Positions 1 through 10,210 are shown, counted from the first letter of the stretch. The stretch is DNA of 64,000 bases from Symsagittifera roscoffensis (GCF_963678635.1 NW_026971566.1:112242-176241); one strand, 5' to 3'. The notes: generated by a model from the letters alone, not told the origin. Numbers and translations are program-made.

Positions 1-270
1 GTCAGTGCCGCGCAATTGAATTTCTGCCAGAGGGTCGTAAGCAAACACACCATCATTGACTCCCATAGTGCTTCCTGCTCATCTGAACCTCTGGAGATGT
101 CATTCGTCCCAACTAAGATCATCAAATTGGGGATCCTCCCTGAATTCATCAGTTCCACCATCCGATATAACTGGGCTATCGTCGCGCCTCCAAAGGCCAT
201 CACCGTGGTGACCCACGAGGTCCTCAAATTCGACAGCACTCTGACCAAGCTGTCTCCCAGTATCAGATGA
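1..270 (-). other. SGNH/GDSL-hydrolase-like domain within the gag-like frame (partial)
   Basis: In frame with the gag ORF the translation reads LILGDSLVRVL (GDSL at 257-246) and, about 45 residues later, LMILVGTNDISRG (GTND at 110-99). GDSL carries the block I nucleophile Ser. G-x-N-D matches block III of SGNH hydrolases, whose Gly and Asn form the oxyanion hole. The block V Asp-x-x-His would lie beyond the window. An esterase-like SGNH domain is established in ORF1 of CR1-type non-LTR retrotransposons; in an LTR element it is unusual to my knowledge. The alternating hydrophobic strand pattern before each motif supports the fold, but activity cannot be judged from a fragment. Confidence 0.6.
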
Positions 271-1481
271 GATGTCCCGAGTGGTGGTTGCTGCAGGTTT
301 ACAGCGGGGCTCCAAGTAGCTCGATTGAAGCAGGCCCTCGGATCTGTCTCCGGAACTCCCGTGAAATTACATTTCAATTGATTATTCTTTTGCACGTCTA
401 TTATGCGAGACACTTTCTTCGCTGGCATCTTCCGTACTATTCTCTCTGGGGCCCTCGAGCTCCCCATGAGTGGTGTCACATCACTTATCCCCTGTCTGAT
501 CACGGTCTGGGAGAGTCGTACTCTGCCCGTGTCGTCAATCGTTCCATAGGGTGCAGTCACCCCGGAACCTGGTGCATTCTTGTTGGCGACCAGTCGTCCA
601 GCTGTCTCTATCAGCTTCCTCACTGTCTGTTCCACGATGGGGTCACCCAAGTTGTCACTAGGATCCGGGATTGTTACTCGATTTGTCTCTGCTGGGAGCC
701 GTGTCTCCGTTGTTTGACTCATTTCTCGAGGCGTCAAGAGCTCCATCGGGGACTGCCCACGAGGAATATCCCTTGCAGGTATCACTTTCTCCACGGCCGT
801 TGTCAACGCCATCTGTTCCGATTGCTCTTTGTAGTCCTGCCTCAAGCGCTCAATCTCTTGACCCTGCTTTTTGTTGCAGTCTTCAAACTATTTTCTCTAC
901 ATGTCTCTATCTTCCTCCATCTGGAGCATACTTCTGGTCACCTCGTCCAGCTCCTTCTTCGTACTTTTCAGTTCATCGTTCATCTCATCCAGATCTTGCA
1001 TGGTTTGGTTCGTCTGAACCTTTTGTCCTACTTTCGCCCTTTTTGGTGGCACAGCTGCTCTCAATGGTGAACCAGACGAGGTCGCCTCGCTGTTCATCTC
1101 CCGATGCATTCTCGTCAGCCCAGGTTTGGGCTTGGAGGGCATAGGCATCTCACCCGGTTGGTAGGTCCTAGAACTTCCCAGTTCAGGCTCATTCGCCAAG
1201 TCACTCCCTGAGAGAGCCCCGTTTCTCCACCTCATCACTCTCATGTTCGGGCGGTCTAGTACTCCTCTTTCTCCATATGCTGCCATCAACAGGACTTCCG
1301 TGGGGCGGTCCCCACGGTTGTCGTGCCCCAAGATGTTGATCAGGGCGGTCAGCAGCATGATTACCTCTGGGTCCTCCAGAGCTAAGTCTCGATCGATCAG
1401 CCGACGATAGATCGCATCTATCATCGGTCCTACATATGCCTCTGCCAGTTCCATCAATTCATCCAAGTTGAAGTTATCCAT
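1..1481 (-). pseudogene. Gag-like ORF of a second LTR-retrotransposon copy, interrupted by two TAG codons, cut by window edge
   Basis: The reading frame starts at ATG 1481 just after a probable LTR and runs leftwards. It gives 194 residues, then a TAG at 899-897, two sense codons, a second TAG at 890-888, and then stays open in the same frame to the window edge. The N-terminal 190 residues are helical and charged. The stops fall inside a predicted coiled coil whose charged heptad character continues beyond them (QEIERLRQDYKEQSEQ), so they look like point lesions rather than a natural end. A low-complexity linker of about 110 codons and a basic stretch follow, then an SGNH-hydrolase-like segment at the edge. 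The position after an LTR implies a Gag or pre-Gag product. It belongs to a different copy from the pol at 1864-8567, because it lies downstream of that pol. Readthrough of the paired TAGs is possible but less likely. Confidence 0.65.
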
Positions 1482-1519
1482 TCTATTCTTTCAAGTTCGA
1501 TTCGGTTTTGATTCCAAGA

Positions 1520-1847
1520 TTTTGACTCAAGTGAGTAATTAAAAGATCAATCAGGATCGAGAAAAGAAGTCACAAATATCACACTTGTCAGTTTCACCTT
1601 AACATATATCGTTAAAATTTGCTTAAAAACAGTTCACATAAAAAGATATTTATCCTAAAATTTATTAAAATCAATTGGTCTCTTAAATTTTGGAATTCGA
1701 CCTGAGATTGGACAGTCCAAACTTTGGATCTAATCCTAAGATCGTCATTCAGTTGTTCATGGTCACTAACCCCTACTTACCCATGATCTTAATAACCTAA
1801 CACATAACATAACACATATTACATACAACTTAGTCTTTGGCCTAACA
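1520..1847 (-). repeat. Probable LTR between pol and the next gag
   Basis: On the minus strand the pol stop is followed by a purine run and then by TGTTAGGCC starting at 1847, which fits the 5' end of an LTR (TG...). The AT-rich stretch down to the gag ATG at 1481 has no coding capacity. I could not fix the far (CA) end or a convincing tRNA primer-binding site, so the lower boundary is approximate. Only one copy of this sequence is in the window, so it has no partner to compare. Its position serves as the 3' LTR of the element to its right and the 5' LTR of the element to its left. Confidence 0.45.
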
Positions 1848-1856
1848 CCCTCTCGC
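1848..1856 (-). other. Polypurine tract candidate
   Basis: The minus-strand sequence GCGAGAGGG lies immediately 5' of the TGTTAGG LTR start and 7 bases after the pol stop codon. This is the expected place and composition for the plus-strand primer of an LTR retrotransposon. Confidence 0.5.
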
Positions 1857-1863
1857 ACGTCAC

Positions 1864-4800
1864 TCAGCCTATACTTAAGTAATATTTCTTATGTAGGTAT
1901 ACTTGTATATTCGTATCAGAGAATATCACGTGCACAAGCGCGTACAATTGCCGAGGATGCAGTCTATCTCTGTTTGGATCATACACTGGAAGCGAGAGCT
2001 CCTTGACGTCCATTTCCACGAGGAAGTCCCTCAGCCTCGTCAAGGACAAGAGTAGGTTCTCTGGGTCCACGTGCTGCTTCTCCGTCGCCCTCGTTACCAA
2101 GAAGCATAAGTATTTTCCCGGTATCTGCGACGCCGCCGGAGATAAGGCTGCTACGCCCCCTATCCCTGGTCTTTGCTTCCAAAGGAATTCCACGTTTTTG
2201 TATTCTCTCTTAAAATCTGCCGCTAACGCTGTCCTAAAACTCATGTCTGCTGTGATTGCTACCGCACATGTTCTACTTGTGAGTATGAAATCACTGTCTG
2301 TTAGTATTATGTTACTTGAATATTCATTTGGTAAGTTAAAATATGACTCAACTACCCTGCCTATGTCAGGTGCCTTAGGTTCTTCGCCTGTTTCTACTTC
2401 TGAGTCTCTTGTTTCTCTTGATATTCTTAATTTTTTTATTATCAAGTGTTCAGTGTGGGTAAGTCCTACCCCCACTCCCCGGACAAAAATATCCATCGAC
2501 GTCCCCGTCGATCGCATATCGGGTATCAAGTCGAGGTTAGAAATTGGAATGAGTAGTCGTCCTTCCTGGGCAGCCCAGGAAGGATCATCTCGTTCGGTCT
2601 TGATGTATTTCATGCTTTCACGATCTACGTCTTGAATCGTGACGCTGGTCTCCTCAGGATCCGAGGTCGTTTCATTCAGCCACTCTAAGACACGCAGGTT
2701 CGTCAAGTCTTGTTCACATGACTGCTGTTGCTCGTCGTCAAATTCTTCCTCGGGTTTCGACCAGTCGTCAACCCACTCATCGTCGTGATCATCGACTATG
2801 TCAATGTCTTGTGACACAGTTATTTCCTCTAGACCCACTACTTCCTCCACTATCTTCTTCAGATCTATCCTATCCACTACGAAGTCGTCACCGTAAGGAT
2901 TGTATTTCTTTCTTGGTCTCGTCCCGTCCTTCTGACAATATACTCTCAGCATCGACACTAACGTCCTATTCTGTCTTTCCACTAAGCCATTCGTCTGAGG
3001 GTGGTATGTCGTGGAGTGAGCCTGAGCGACCTGTGAGCGTCTCATAAGCTCTTTCGTAAAATCTCCTACGAAAGCTGTTCCATTATCCGATTGAAACGTC
3101 ATCGGAAAACCATGTCTTGCTATCCACGTATTGATCAGGTGGTCGCATATCTCTTCCGCCGAGGCAGTTATGCAGGGCACGGCCTCTGCATACTTCGTAA
3201 AATGATCTATCATAACCAGCACCTGATTATAACCATTGTTTGTCATGCAAATCTTTTCGTGATCTATCTGGATCACCTCGTTGAATTCAGACGACTCGAT
3301 CGACTGTAAAGGAAATCGCAACTTCCTTGGATCCTTGACCTGTTGGCATGACAGACATGCTGTTACCCACTTCTCGCATGCTTTTTTCATCCCAGGCCAC
3401 TCAAAGCGCTTCAGGATCCTCTGATTTACTTTGTCGATCCCTTGATGGCCCATCTGATCATGTGACCTGAATAATAGTTCTGTCTGATAGAGTTGCGGTA
3501 ACACTATCGCGTTATACTTGTATAGGACTCTGTCGTCCTCCCTTCTTTTGCAAGCCACAATCCCGTCCTTGTTCAAATATAACCTCCATTCCTTCTGCAT
3601 GAAGTATTGTCTCAGGATGCGATAACTATCTTCCTCGAGGTCCCCTTTATCCGGAGAACCATTCTCGATCCACCTTTTCAGGTTGCTTGTCATGCGATCA
3701 TTTCTCTGCGTCCTTAGAAGGTCCGAGAGTCTGTATCTCGCCTTTAGGTAGGTCTTCATGACCCTCATCTGACTATTCAGCTCGTTGGGCTGGTGTGTGT
3801 CTTCTTCCATCTTAACGCACCAAATCTTCGCCAACGGCTGTGTTTCTTGTCTGAACGGCAGAAGATCAGTCCTGACTACCTCTTTCTGCGGCAACAGGCT
3901 TATCGAACGTTTCGATACCGCTATTGTCTCCAAGTCATCCGCTGCGTTGTCACAGACTCCTTCGCTTTGTATAAGGTAGCGATCGCTGTCAGGATCCTGG
4001 TACACCTCTCTGTCCAGGTCCCTTGCCCGAGTTTCCACTAGTAGCGTGTGTATCGCTAGTTCTGACAGTTCTGATCCCGAGCTCGAGTTCCTGTCTGAAT
4101 AGGTGTCCATTCCTGAGTTTCGGGAATCATCATCCGTCGAAGAGGTTGTGCTGGAGACTGCACGCTCCTCCAGTTCACGTCTGTGCCTTCTTCGCATCCA
4201 TCTGAACTCCCCAGACAAAACCTTGTTCTCTAGGTCTTGTTTCTCATCAGGAATTTTCTCGTCTATCTCAGACTCCATGGACAAATTTTCTTGTCCCGGG
4301 TGTTGATCTTGTGATCGCTGGTTCTTCTCATCATTCGTCTCCCCGGACAAATAGTCTTGCAGCAGATTTTGTTCTAACTTTTCACCTTCCTTATCCTGGT
4401 CCACAAAGGTGACGGTTTTCTTTCGCTTGCTGCTCCCCTGTTCTTTCTGTCCGTAAGAAGTACTGGTTAAAATCTCGTGGGGTATTGAGGATACTAGTTG
4501 CTGAACTATTGTCCTACAATCCCTCTCGTTCTCTGCGTGCTGTCGTCTGGACGGCATGATCTTCACCTTCTCACTGACTGTTAGCGATGCCACTGCTGCT
4601 GTCCACTCGGGGTCATCTCTGGTCACTTCTCTTTCTAACAATCCACCCAGCATGCGCATCACTTGTGGTGTGACTTGCACCGTTCTATCCAATAATGAGA
4701 GGCTGTTTATGTTCATGCGAGAAAGTTCTTGCTGGACCAGATTCGAGCGCAGCAACAAATCCAAGGGGACCGGGTCCTCCCTGGATAGGATCTTTATCTC

Positions 4801-5628
4801 GGCTGCTTTCTCTACAGGTAACTCAGGATACCCTGGAATTGGATGTCCAGACTTATCCAACCATCTCGTTAAGGGGAGCGCTTCATAAGTTTCTTTGTCC
4901 AGAAACGAGAATCCCTCCTTTATTTCCGTCTGATTGGCCTGCTTCTGCTCCAATCTTTCATAGAACTCAGTTTTCTTGCTGAGGCTGTCAGCATTTTGGT
5001 GTTTATCACGCATACTATGTTCGATTATCATATGGTAGCCATCCAATCTGACTATCCATCTACCAATATAACTCTGATCCATCGAGTAGGTCTTCAACCA
5101 GGATAACGCTCTGTTGTCCACGCGTAACTTGAAGGGAGCGCTCCCCAAGTATGCACGGTACTTTTCCACGAAGGTGACTACTGCAAACATTTCTGCTTTT
5201 GGTGTGCCATATTTCATCTCTGTGTCACTCAAGACCTTGCTGCCGTATGCAATGGGACGGAGAACTGTTCTTCCGTTCCATTCTTGCTCTTGATGCAAGA
5301 TTCCTGAGATGGCCACCACCGATGCGTCTGTGTCAAGAACATACATGCCCTTTTCTGTAGGCATGCCTAGCACTGGCGCTTCGCACAGTTCCCGCTTTAT
5401 GTTCTCGAAAGCAACCTGTGCCTCATCGTTCCATTCTAACTTTTTCCCCTTGTTGCGCATCAGCTTCTGCATCGGGTACACCTTGTCCGCATATCCTTTT
5501 ATGAATTCCCGGTAGTAATTGGCAAACCCTAGGAAGCTCAGGAGCTGTTTGTCCGTTCTGGGAGCTTTCCATGTCAACACTGCTTCCACTGCTTCCGGGT
5601 CCGGCCTCACACCATGCCTATCCACCAT
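1864..5628 (-). pseudogene. Ty3/Gypsy-type Pol, 3' part: RT thumb, RNase H, integrase and macro-like C-terminus (1,254 codons)
   Basis: This is the 3' portion of a retrotransposon polyprotein. Residues 1-90 are the end of the reverse transcriptase (SFLGFANYYREFI). RNase H follows with D101 (LDTDAS), E146, D171 (VDNRAL) and D213 (NADSLSK). A charged, low-complexity linker of about 400 residues comes next. Integrase shows the zinc-binding H723/H728/C758/C761 and the catalytic D789 (IQIDH), D848 (QSDNGTAF) and E884 (GLVERQN), with exactly 35 residues between the last two. Soon after E884 the usual integrase C-terminal half is missing and an acidic segment begins. Residues ~1118-1245 look like a macro domain. 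A TGA just upstream of the ATG separates this frame from the preceding RT segment. The copy is long and largely open, so decay is recent, but it is not functional as it stands. Confidence 0.85.
1885..2280 (-). other. Macro-domain-like segment at the C-terminus of Pol
   Basis: Residues ~1118-1245 of the preceding ORF show the order of elements seen in small macro domains. These are a strand plus a helix with a basic FKREYKNV motif after AADMSF-like residues, then GIGGVAAL, the strand KYLCFLVTR, a helix rich in Leu (LLLSLTRLRDFL), the strand ELSLPVYDP in place of the usual P-x-x-G-C-G loop, and a final helix and strand ending VHVIFSDTNIQVYL. Macro domains bind or hydrolyse ADP-ribose derivatives. 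The Gly-rich catalytic loop is replaced by VYDPNRDRL, so a binding or structural role is as likely as hydrolysis. The assignment rests on pattern only. Confidence 0.5.
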
Positions 5629-5802
5629 TCATCCGAGGTACTTTATCGAATCCCTAAGGATTTCACATTTCGATGGTTTGCACCTCAATCCTGCTCTTTT
5701 CATGCATCCAAAGACCTCATCAAGCCTATCAATGTGGTCTTCCAGGGTCGGTGTCGCTATGACTACATCATCCACGTAACACATCACGAGATTCCCGTAC
5801 TT
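5629..5802 (-). pseudogene. Reverse transcriptase fragment carrying the YVDD motif
   Basis: The minus strand translates as KYGNLVMCYVDDVVIAT followed by a helix-rich stretch that leads into KYLG and then a TGA at about 5630-5628. YVDD (5778-5767) is motif C of the RT palm and holds two of the three catalytic Asp residues. The segment joins in frame to the downstream ORF apart from that single stop codon, which could be a CGA-to-TGA transition. Upstream of Lys at 5802 homology stops abruptly at the minisatellite insert. Confidence 0.85.
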
Positions 5803-6076
5803 CTAATAAGAGGTTTAGCTTCAATCCGGAAGGATCTTGGGAAATAAAATACACCCTTCCTAGTTAGTTCAAACAGCATAATAGCATCGGAGAACGTATC
5901 CGGAAGGGTATTGAGTGAAAATTTTGAGAGTCTCTGAGAAGCTATTTTTACAAACCCGGAGGGGTCCCAATCCGGAAAGGTCCCAATTTAGCCAATCCGG
6001 AAGGGTCCCAATCCGGAAGGGTCCCAATTTAGCCAATCCGGAAAGGTCCCAATTTTGCCAATCCGGAGGGTCCAAT
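5803..6076. repeat. Minisatellite-bearing insertion splitting the reverse transcriptase
   Basis: RT homology ends at Gln (codon 6079-6077, ...TATFQ) and restarts at Lys 5802. The 274 bp between them are unrelated to RT and replace about a dozen codons normally found there. From 5955 to 6070 the insert holds direct repeats of a ~25-bp unit (GGAAAGGTCCCAATTTAGCC + AATCC) and a shorter 16-bp variant. The core ATCCGGAAGG also occurs singly at 5824 and 5897. No open frame spans it. It is either a small mobile minisatellite or local slippage after a deletion. Confidence 0.8.
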
Positions 6077-6730
6077 TTGAAAAGTGGCCGTCTCATTGCA
6101 CAAGCCGAAGGGCATCCTCTTCCACTGGTACAATCCCAATTCGCACGCGAATCTAGTTTTATCTCTGTCCTTCTTCCGCAGAGGGACCTGCCAGAGGGCA
6201 GAACCTAAGTCCAATGTGGTGATGAACTTGGCATCACCAAGCTTAGATAGGCTCTCGTCTATTCGAGGTATCGGGTACGCATCTTTTATCGTTACCGCGT
6301 TAAAGTAACGAAAGTCGCAACAAAATCTAAACTGCCCCCCTTTCTTTTTCGCCATTACTACCCCGCAAGCCCATGGCGATTTAGAGGGTTCTATCATGTC
6401 GTATTCAAGCAACATTTCTATTTCCGCTCGGCACGCTTCCGATTTGTGTGGCGTCATTCGCCTTGCGCCTTCCCTATGGGGAACGGCGCCCTCTTCTAGT
6501 TCGATTTCGTGTTCGACGAAATTACAGCAACCGATATCCGCCTTATGTTTTGAAAATACATCTGCGTTCCGATTTAGGAGGTCCCTCAATTTTTTGAAAG
6601 CTCCCTCACCTATTTTCCCTTTTAAGTGTTCTATCTCTGGCAAAACCGGTTTGTCAGATTCTAGTTCATATGACGAAGGGGCGTTCCGGAATATTCGAGC
6701 AGCTTGATAAGCCGTCGTCCGTTTCGGATT
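6077..6730 (-). pseudogene. Reverse transcriptase, fingers and motif A
   Basis: Open from about 6730, with no ATG of its own before 6643, this frame encodes the RT N-terminus. Visible motifs are MIEPSKSPWACGVVMAKKK, RFCCDFRYFNAVTIKDAYPI, the motif A Asp in TTLDLGSALWQ and the motif B region RMPFGLCNETATFQ. It lies in a different frame from the gag-protease ORF. The protein-like sequence of the RT frame reaches back to about 6725 (AYQAARIFRNAPSS), so a single indel near 6700-6730 probably broke one gag-pol frame. A programmed frameshift cannot be excluded. The frame runs into the minisatellite after TATFQ. Confidence 0.85.
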
Positions 6731-8567
6731 TCATTGAAAACAATTTATGAATAGATTTTAATTCATTAATCCTCTTTAAAACTTTATCTTTATTGGCATG
6801 ATAAGGACAGTCTTTCACACTATATTTCTTCAAGTTTTGTGTCTCCTCATAGTCGGTCCTCATCGGCAAAGCGTATCCAAGCTTCTTTCCACGCTGGATT
6901 GAAACCGTGGTGTCCAGTGTGTTCAACAACACACTGACACACAGTCCGTTTCGCGTTACCGAGAAGCTCCGGCCTAAAATCACCGAACTCTGACTATTTG
7001 GATTCGGTACTAAGCAAACCTGTTTACTATCACTTAACGAATTCAAATTTCTCATTCTAAAAATTGCTACCACAGCTTGTCCTGGCTGTAGTTTTACTTT
7101 TCTATCCAAAAAAATTGGTACCTTGTTTTCGTCTGTCATTATCCCATTAATTGGTCTCTTAACATACTTTCGGTCGGGGTTTCTAATCCGTATCAGATCG
7201 TTGTTCAAATCAATCATCACGTCAAAATTCCTGACAAAATCTCTGCCCAAGATGAATTGGTCGGCGTCGTCCAGATTCTCTACCACCAGGAAGCTCATCC
7301 AAAGATCCCGTCCTCCCATGTGGAGGACCGTTATTGGTGTTCTTCCGGCTACGTAGATAGCTCCTCGATTGGCTGCGGCCAGTCGGAGATTCGTTGGAAT
7401 TAGATCTTCCCGCGTGAAGCCCATTCTTTCCCAAGTTTTTATCGGCATCACACTCACTGCCGCTCCTGTGTCCAGAAGCCCTGTGACTCCGATTTTTTTT
7501 TCGTTGGTGTCGAGCAGATGTGCGGTCACATCTGCTTCATACCCAATGTGTACTGCGTCTTGTTCCATCATGGCGTCATGGCCTATCCTGCGGACTTTGA
7601 GTTCCTCCTCACCCAAATAGATCTGCTCCATTTGGTCATCATCTGTTGTTACATAAGTCCTGGTGTAGATACTGATTCCATCCACGTTCAGCATTACTTG
7701 ATACGGCCCATAGACCTCTAGGTAGCGTCCATGAAGTTTCTTCATGCGAGGACCACCCGTCGTTAGTAGTGCTCCCACAGCTCTCGACTCGGTGCGTGGT
7801 TCCACCTGCCTCAGATAATCTGCATATGTGTCCAAATGCATCAAAGTGAACTCGGATGGTTCACTCAGATTTCTTAATACCTGGTGTCCAGCCACTGAGA
7901 TTATCGACTGTATCTTGCTTCCTTGCGGCACCATGCCGAACCTCTGACCGGAGATCACATTAAGTTTCATGCTCAAACTGCTTGGTGCTTTCGTTTCTTC
8001 GAACTCCGTTGCTTCGAAGGTATTCAGTTGCTCCTGAAGTTTCTCATTTTCCAGTTCAAGTTTCACTTTTTGCTCGATCTCTTTCGTCACCAGTTCCTGC
8101 TGCACTCTATTTAGAGCATCCCTCGCGGCTGCCTCATAATCGATCTTGAAGTCATCAGCCGCAGTTGCTGGTTCCGGCTCACGTGTCTCCTCTGTTACCG
8201 CTTGCATTTTCTTTGCCGCCAGCTCTTGAGGTTTATCCTTTCTGCGTGCCTCCGCTTCACTCAAAAGTCGAGCCTTGCTGGCTTTCACTCCTGACAAAGC
8301 TTCGTCATGTCTTGGATGCTTGATGTCTGCCACTGCATCCCAGAATTGCGGAGAATCTGATTTAAAATGACCTTCCAAGTTGCAAAAGAAACACCTCGGG
8401 CCGAATTTCGCAATTACTCCTCTCATGAAATCCTCATGGTCCAATTCTGACGCATCTTCGTCCACGAGGCTAAAGCCTATTGCTTGCATGCCTTGTTTGT
8501 AAGTTGGGCATGCTGACACATGATGGTCCGTTGAACTGCAATTGGCACAAGAACGTCTCTTGTCCAT
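6666..8567 (-). pseudogene. Gag C-terminus with zinc knuckles, plus aspartic protease (633 codons, 5'-truncated element)
   Basis: Residues 7-20 form a perfect C-x2-C-x4-H-x4-C knuckle (CANCSSTDHHVSAC). A second knuckle at 59-72 has C59, C62 and H67 but Ser72 where the last Cys should be. A coiled coil lies at ~145-190. The retropepsin-like protease has the catalytic LLDTGAAVSVMP (D366) and, later, FILGRDFV (438-445), which matches the conserved I-L-G-R/N strand. Protein-like sequence continues in frame upstream of ATG 8567 (FPGNNWYKPRDD) until about 8600, so this ATG is internal and the true Gag N-terminus is missing. It pairs with the RT frame downstream, and together they would give Gag-Pro-Pol of a Ty3/Gypsy-type element. 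Confidence 0.85.
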
Positions 8568-8694
8568 ATCATCCCTCGGTTTGTACCAATTGTTCCCAGG
8601 AAAATCTATTTCCTATCTTAATACATAGGTTGCTGACCGGATACTCTATAGTTTATGTCGATACATGGAGGTCCCTCTCTCCCTCACTCTTCTA

Positions 8695-9009
8695 CTACTG
8701 AGGATGCAGCGGGCCCAACATCTGCTGAATAACCCGTGATTTCGCTGGTCGGAAGGGGACCAGTTTTGACGCCAATATCCGGATCGGGCGGACAAGAAGT
8801 TTTTTAATCCCATTGTAACCGGGAAATAATATGTTGAAACAAAAACTGACGTCGCACAATGAGTTGAAGGTATTGCAGTCGAGGATACAAACTTCAGTTT
8901 TGCAGTCGTCGGTTTTGTGAGGGTCAAGTTCAAAGGCGCAAGCCACCAGAAGGAACCCACCCGAATCACTTTTGCTGCAACTGATGCTCTGTCTACTTTC
9001 CGCGAGCAT
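8695..9009 (-). other. Unrecognised 104-codon open frame at the element's 5' border
   Basis: This frame gives a 104-residue product with seven Cys and no motif I can name. A second frame (8969-8646) is open over the same DNA. G+C is still high here and falls sharply after about 9030, so the segment belongs compositionally to the retrotransposon or to the sequence it inserted into. It could be residual Gag, a fragment of another element or a chance frame. Confidence 0.2.
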
Positions 9010-9029
9010 CAGAACAAAAGCATTTCTCT

Positions 9030-9787
9030 GTAACGGCTCAATTTTTCAATCAATCTTGAAAGCCTTGTAGCTAGTGGTTTTCAATTTATTCCTCAGTTTA
9101 TATAAAAATTTAATATAATGGTGAGAAACGGAAACAACTCATGGTGTAGAGAAAAACATTTCTGCCCTTATCATGATTAGTTTTGCTCATAATCGGGTGA
9201 ATTGAATAGAAAAGTAACGTAAATCAAACTTAAACACAGAGTTGAAGCGGAGCTTTGAACCACTTGCAACACGAAACAAGAAAAAAACTCGAAAAGGTCG
9301 AAAAAATTATTCTATCAAATTTTAAAAAGCTAGTTTTGAGACAGAAGAAAAACCTAGACACTAAAATTTGAAAAAATTTTCGGAATAAACCATGCCAAGC
9401 GGAAAAAAAAGAAAAAATACCGTAGCGGAAACACTGTCAGACGAAAAAAATTTATGAAAAGTTTCATGAAACGAAAAAAAAATTAGAAAAGTTATAAAAA
9501 GTTTTATGTCACCCTCACACTCAAAACACATAAACATTTTTCCACTCGTCAAACGACGCAGTCTGAGACCATTCACCCAAAAAGAATAGGCCAAAACATA
9601 TAAAGCTGAAAGGAAAAAGAAAGAAAAAATGAAACTTCAAAAAGTCGAGTTTGTGAAATCAAAACCAAATAGAAAGAAAACTCCCATGAGCGAATTATTT
9701 GTTTGTGAAAAAGTCTGGTAACCGGTTCAAAACACTTGCTGTCGCAAGTGTAACACAGAGGCGAGGCGGAGCTTCGCACCAATTGCG
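9030..9787. other. AT-rich spacer without gene
   Basis: No coding region is supported. A short degenerate direct repeat is visible: an ACACAGAG...GCGGAGCTT...CACC segment occurs at ~9235-9275 and again at ~9752-9798. The rest is A/T homopolymer-rich. Confidence 0.6.
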
Positions 9788-10210
9788 AAAACAAACATAG
9801 AGGAAGTACTAGAGGCCCAGCTAAAGCTGGAGATACCTGTTTCACAATTTATTGTACTGATGCAGGATGACGTAGGTAATTTCAAAATAAATTTTAAGAT
9901 GTGGTCTTCTCTCAAAACCTTAGTTGTTGTATTAAAAATTTTCGTGATATATTTTTAGTTGAAAATTTAAGGCATAGCATCTTATGCACGGAGGCTTCTC
10001 TCAACCTGTAAGCGCTGATGCAGGTTGAAGGTTTTTAATGGGTACATAATGGAAAATCTCCCCTTTCACAAACGAACAATTTTTTTTTCAAACGACGCAA
10101 ATATAGGTTCATAATTTGATAAAACGTCATCCTGCATCAGTACAATAAATTGTGAAACAGGTATCTCCAGCTTTAGCTGGGCCTCTAGTATTTTTTCTAT
10201 GTTTGTTTTC
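9788..10210. mobile_element. Non-autonomous inverted-repeat element (~420 bp, ~80-bp arms)
   Basis: The left arm (9788-9873) and right arm (10134-10210) are near-perfect reverse complements across about 80 bp. They include TTCACAATTTATTGTACTGA and its complement. Each arm holds a nested small palindrome, CCAGCTAAAGCTGG. The ~260-bp interior has no ORF. This is a foldback or MITE-type structure. I could not fix the target-site duplication. Confidence 0.8.

Noticed and set aside
267-1144. Plus-strand open frames of 267 and 157 codons at the left edge
   Set aside because: They are antisense shadows of the gag-like frame. The minus-strand translation has coiled-coil, SGNH and linker features, while these have none.
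1838-1847. TTAGGC, the nematode telomere unit, at the LTR start
   Set aside because: It is a single copy, not a tandem array.
2003-4888. Plus-strand frames of 100-210 codons within the pol region
   Set aside because: They run opposite to the motif-bearing pol frame and have no recognisable domain.
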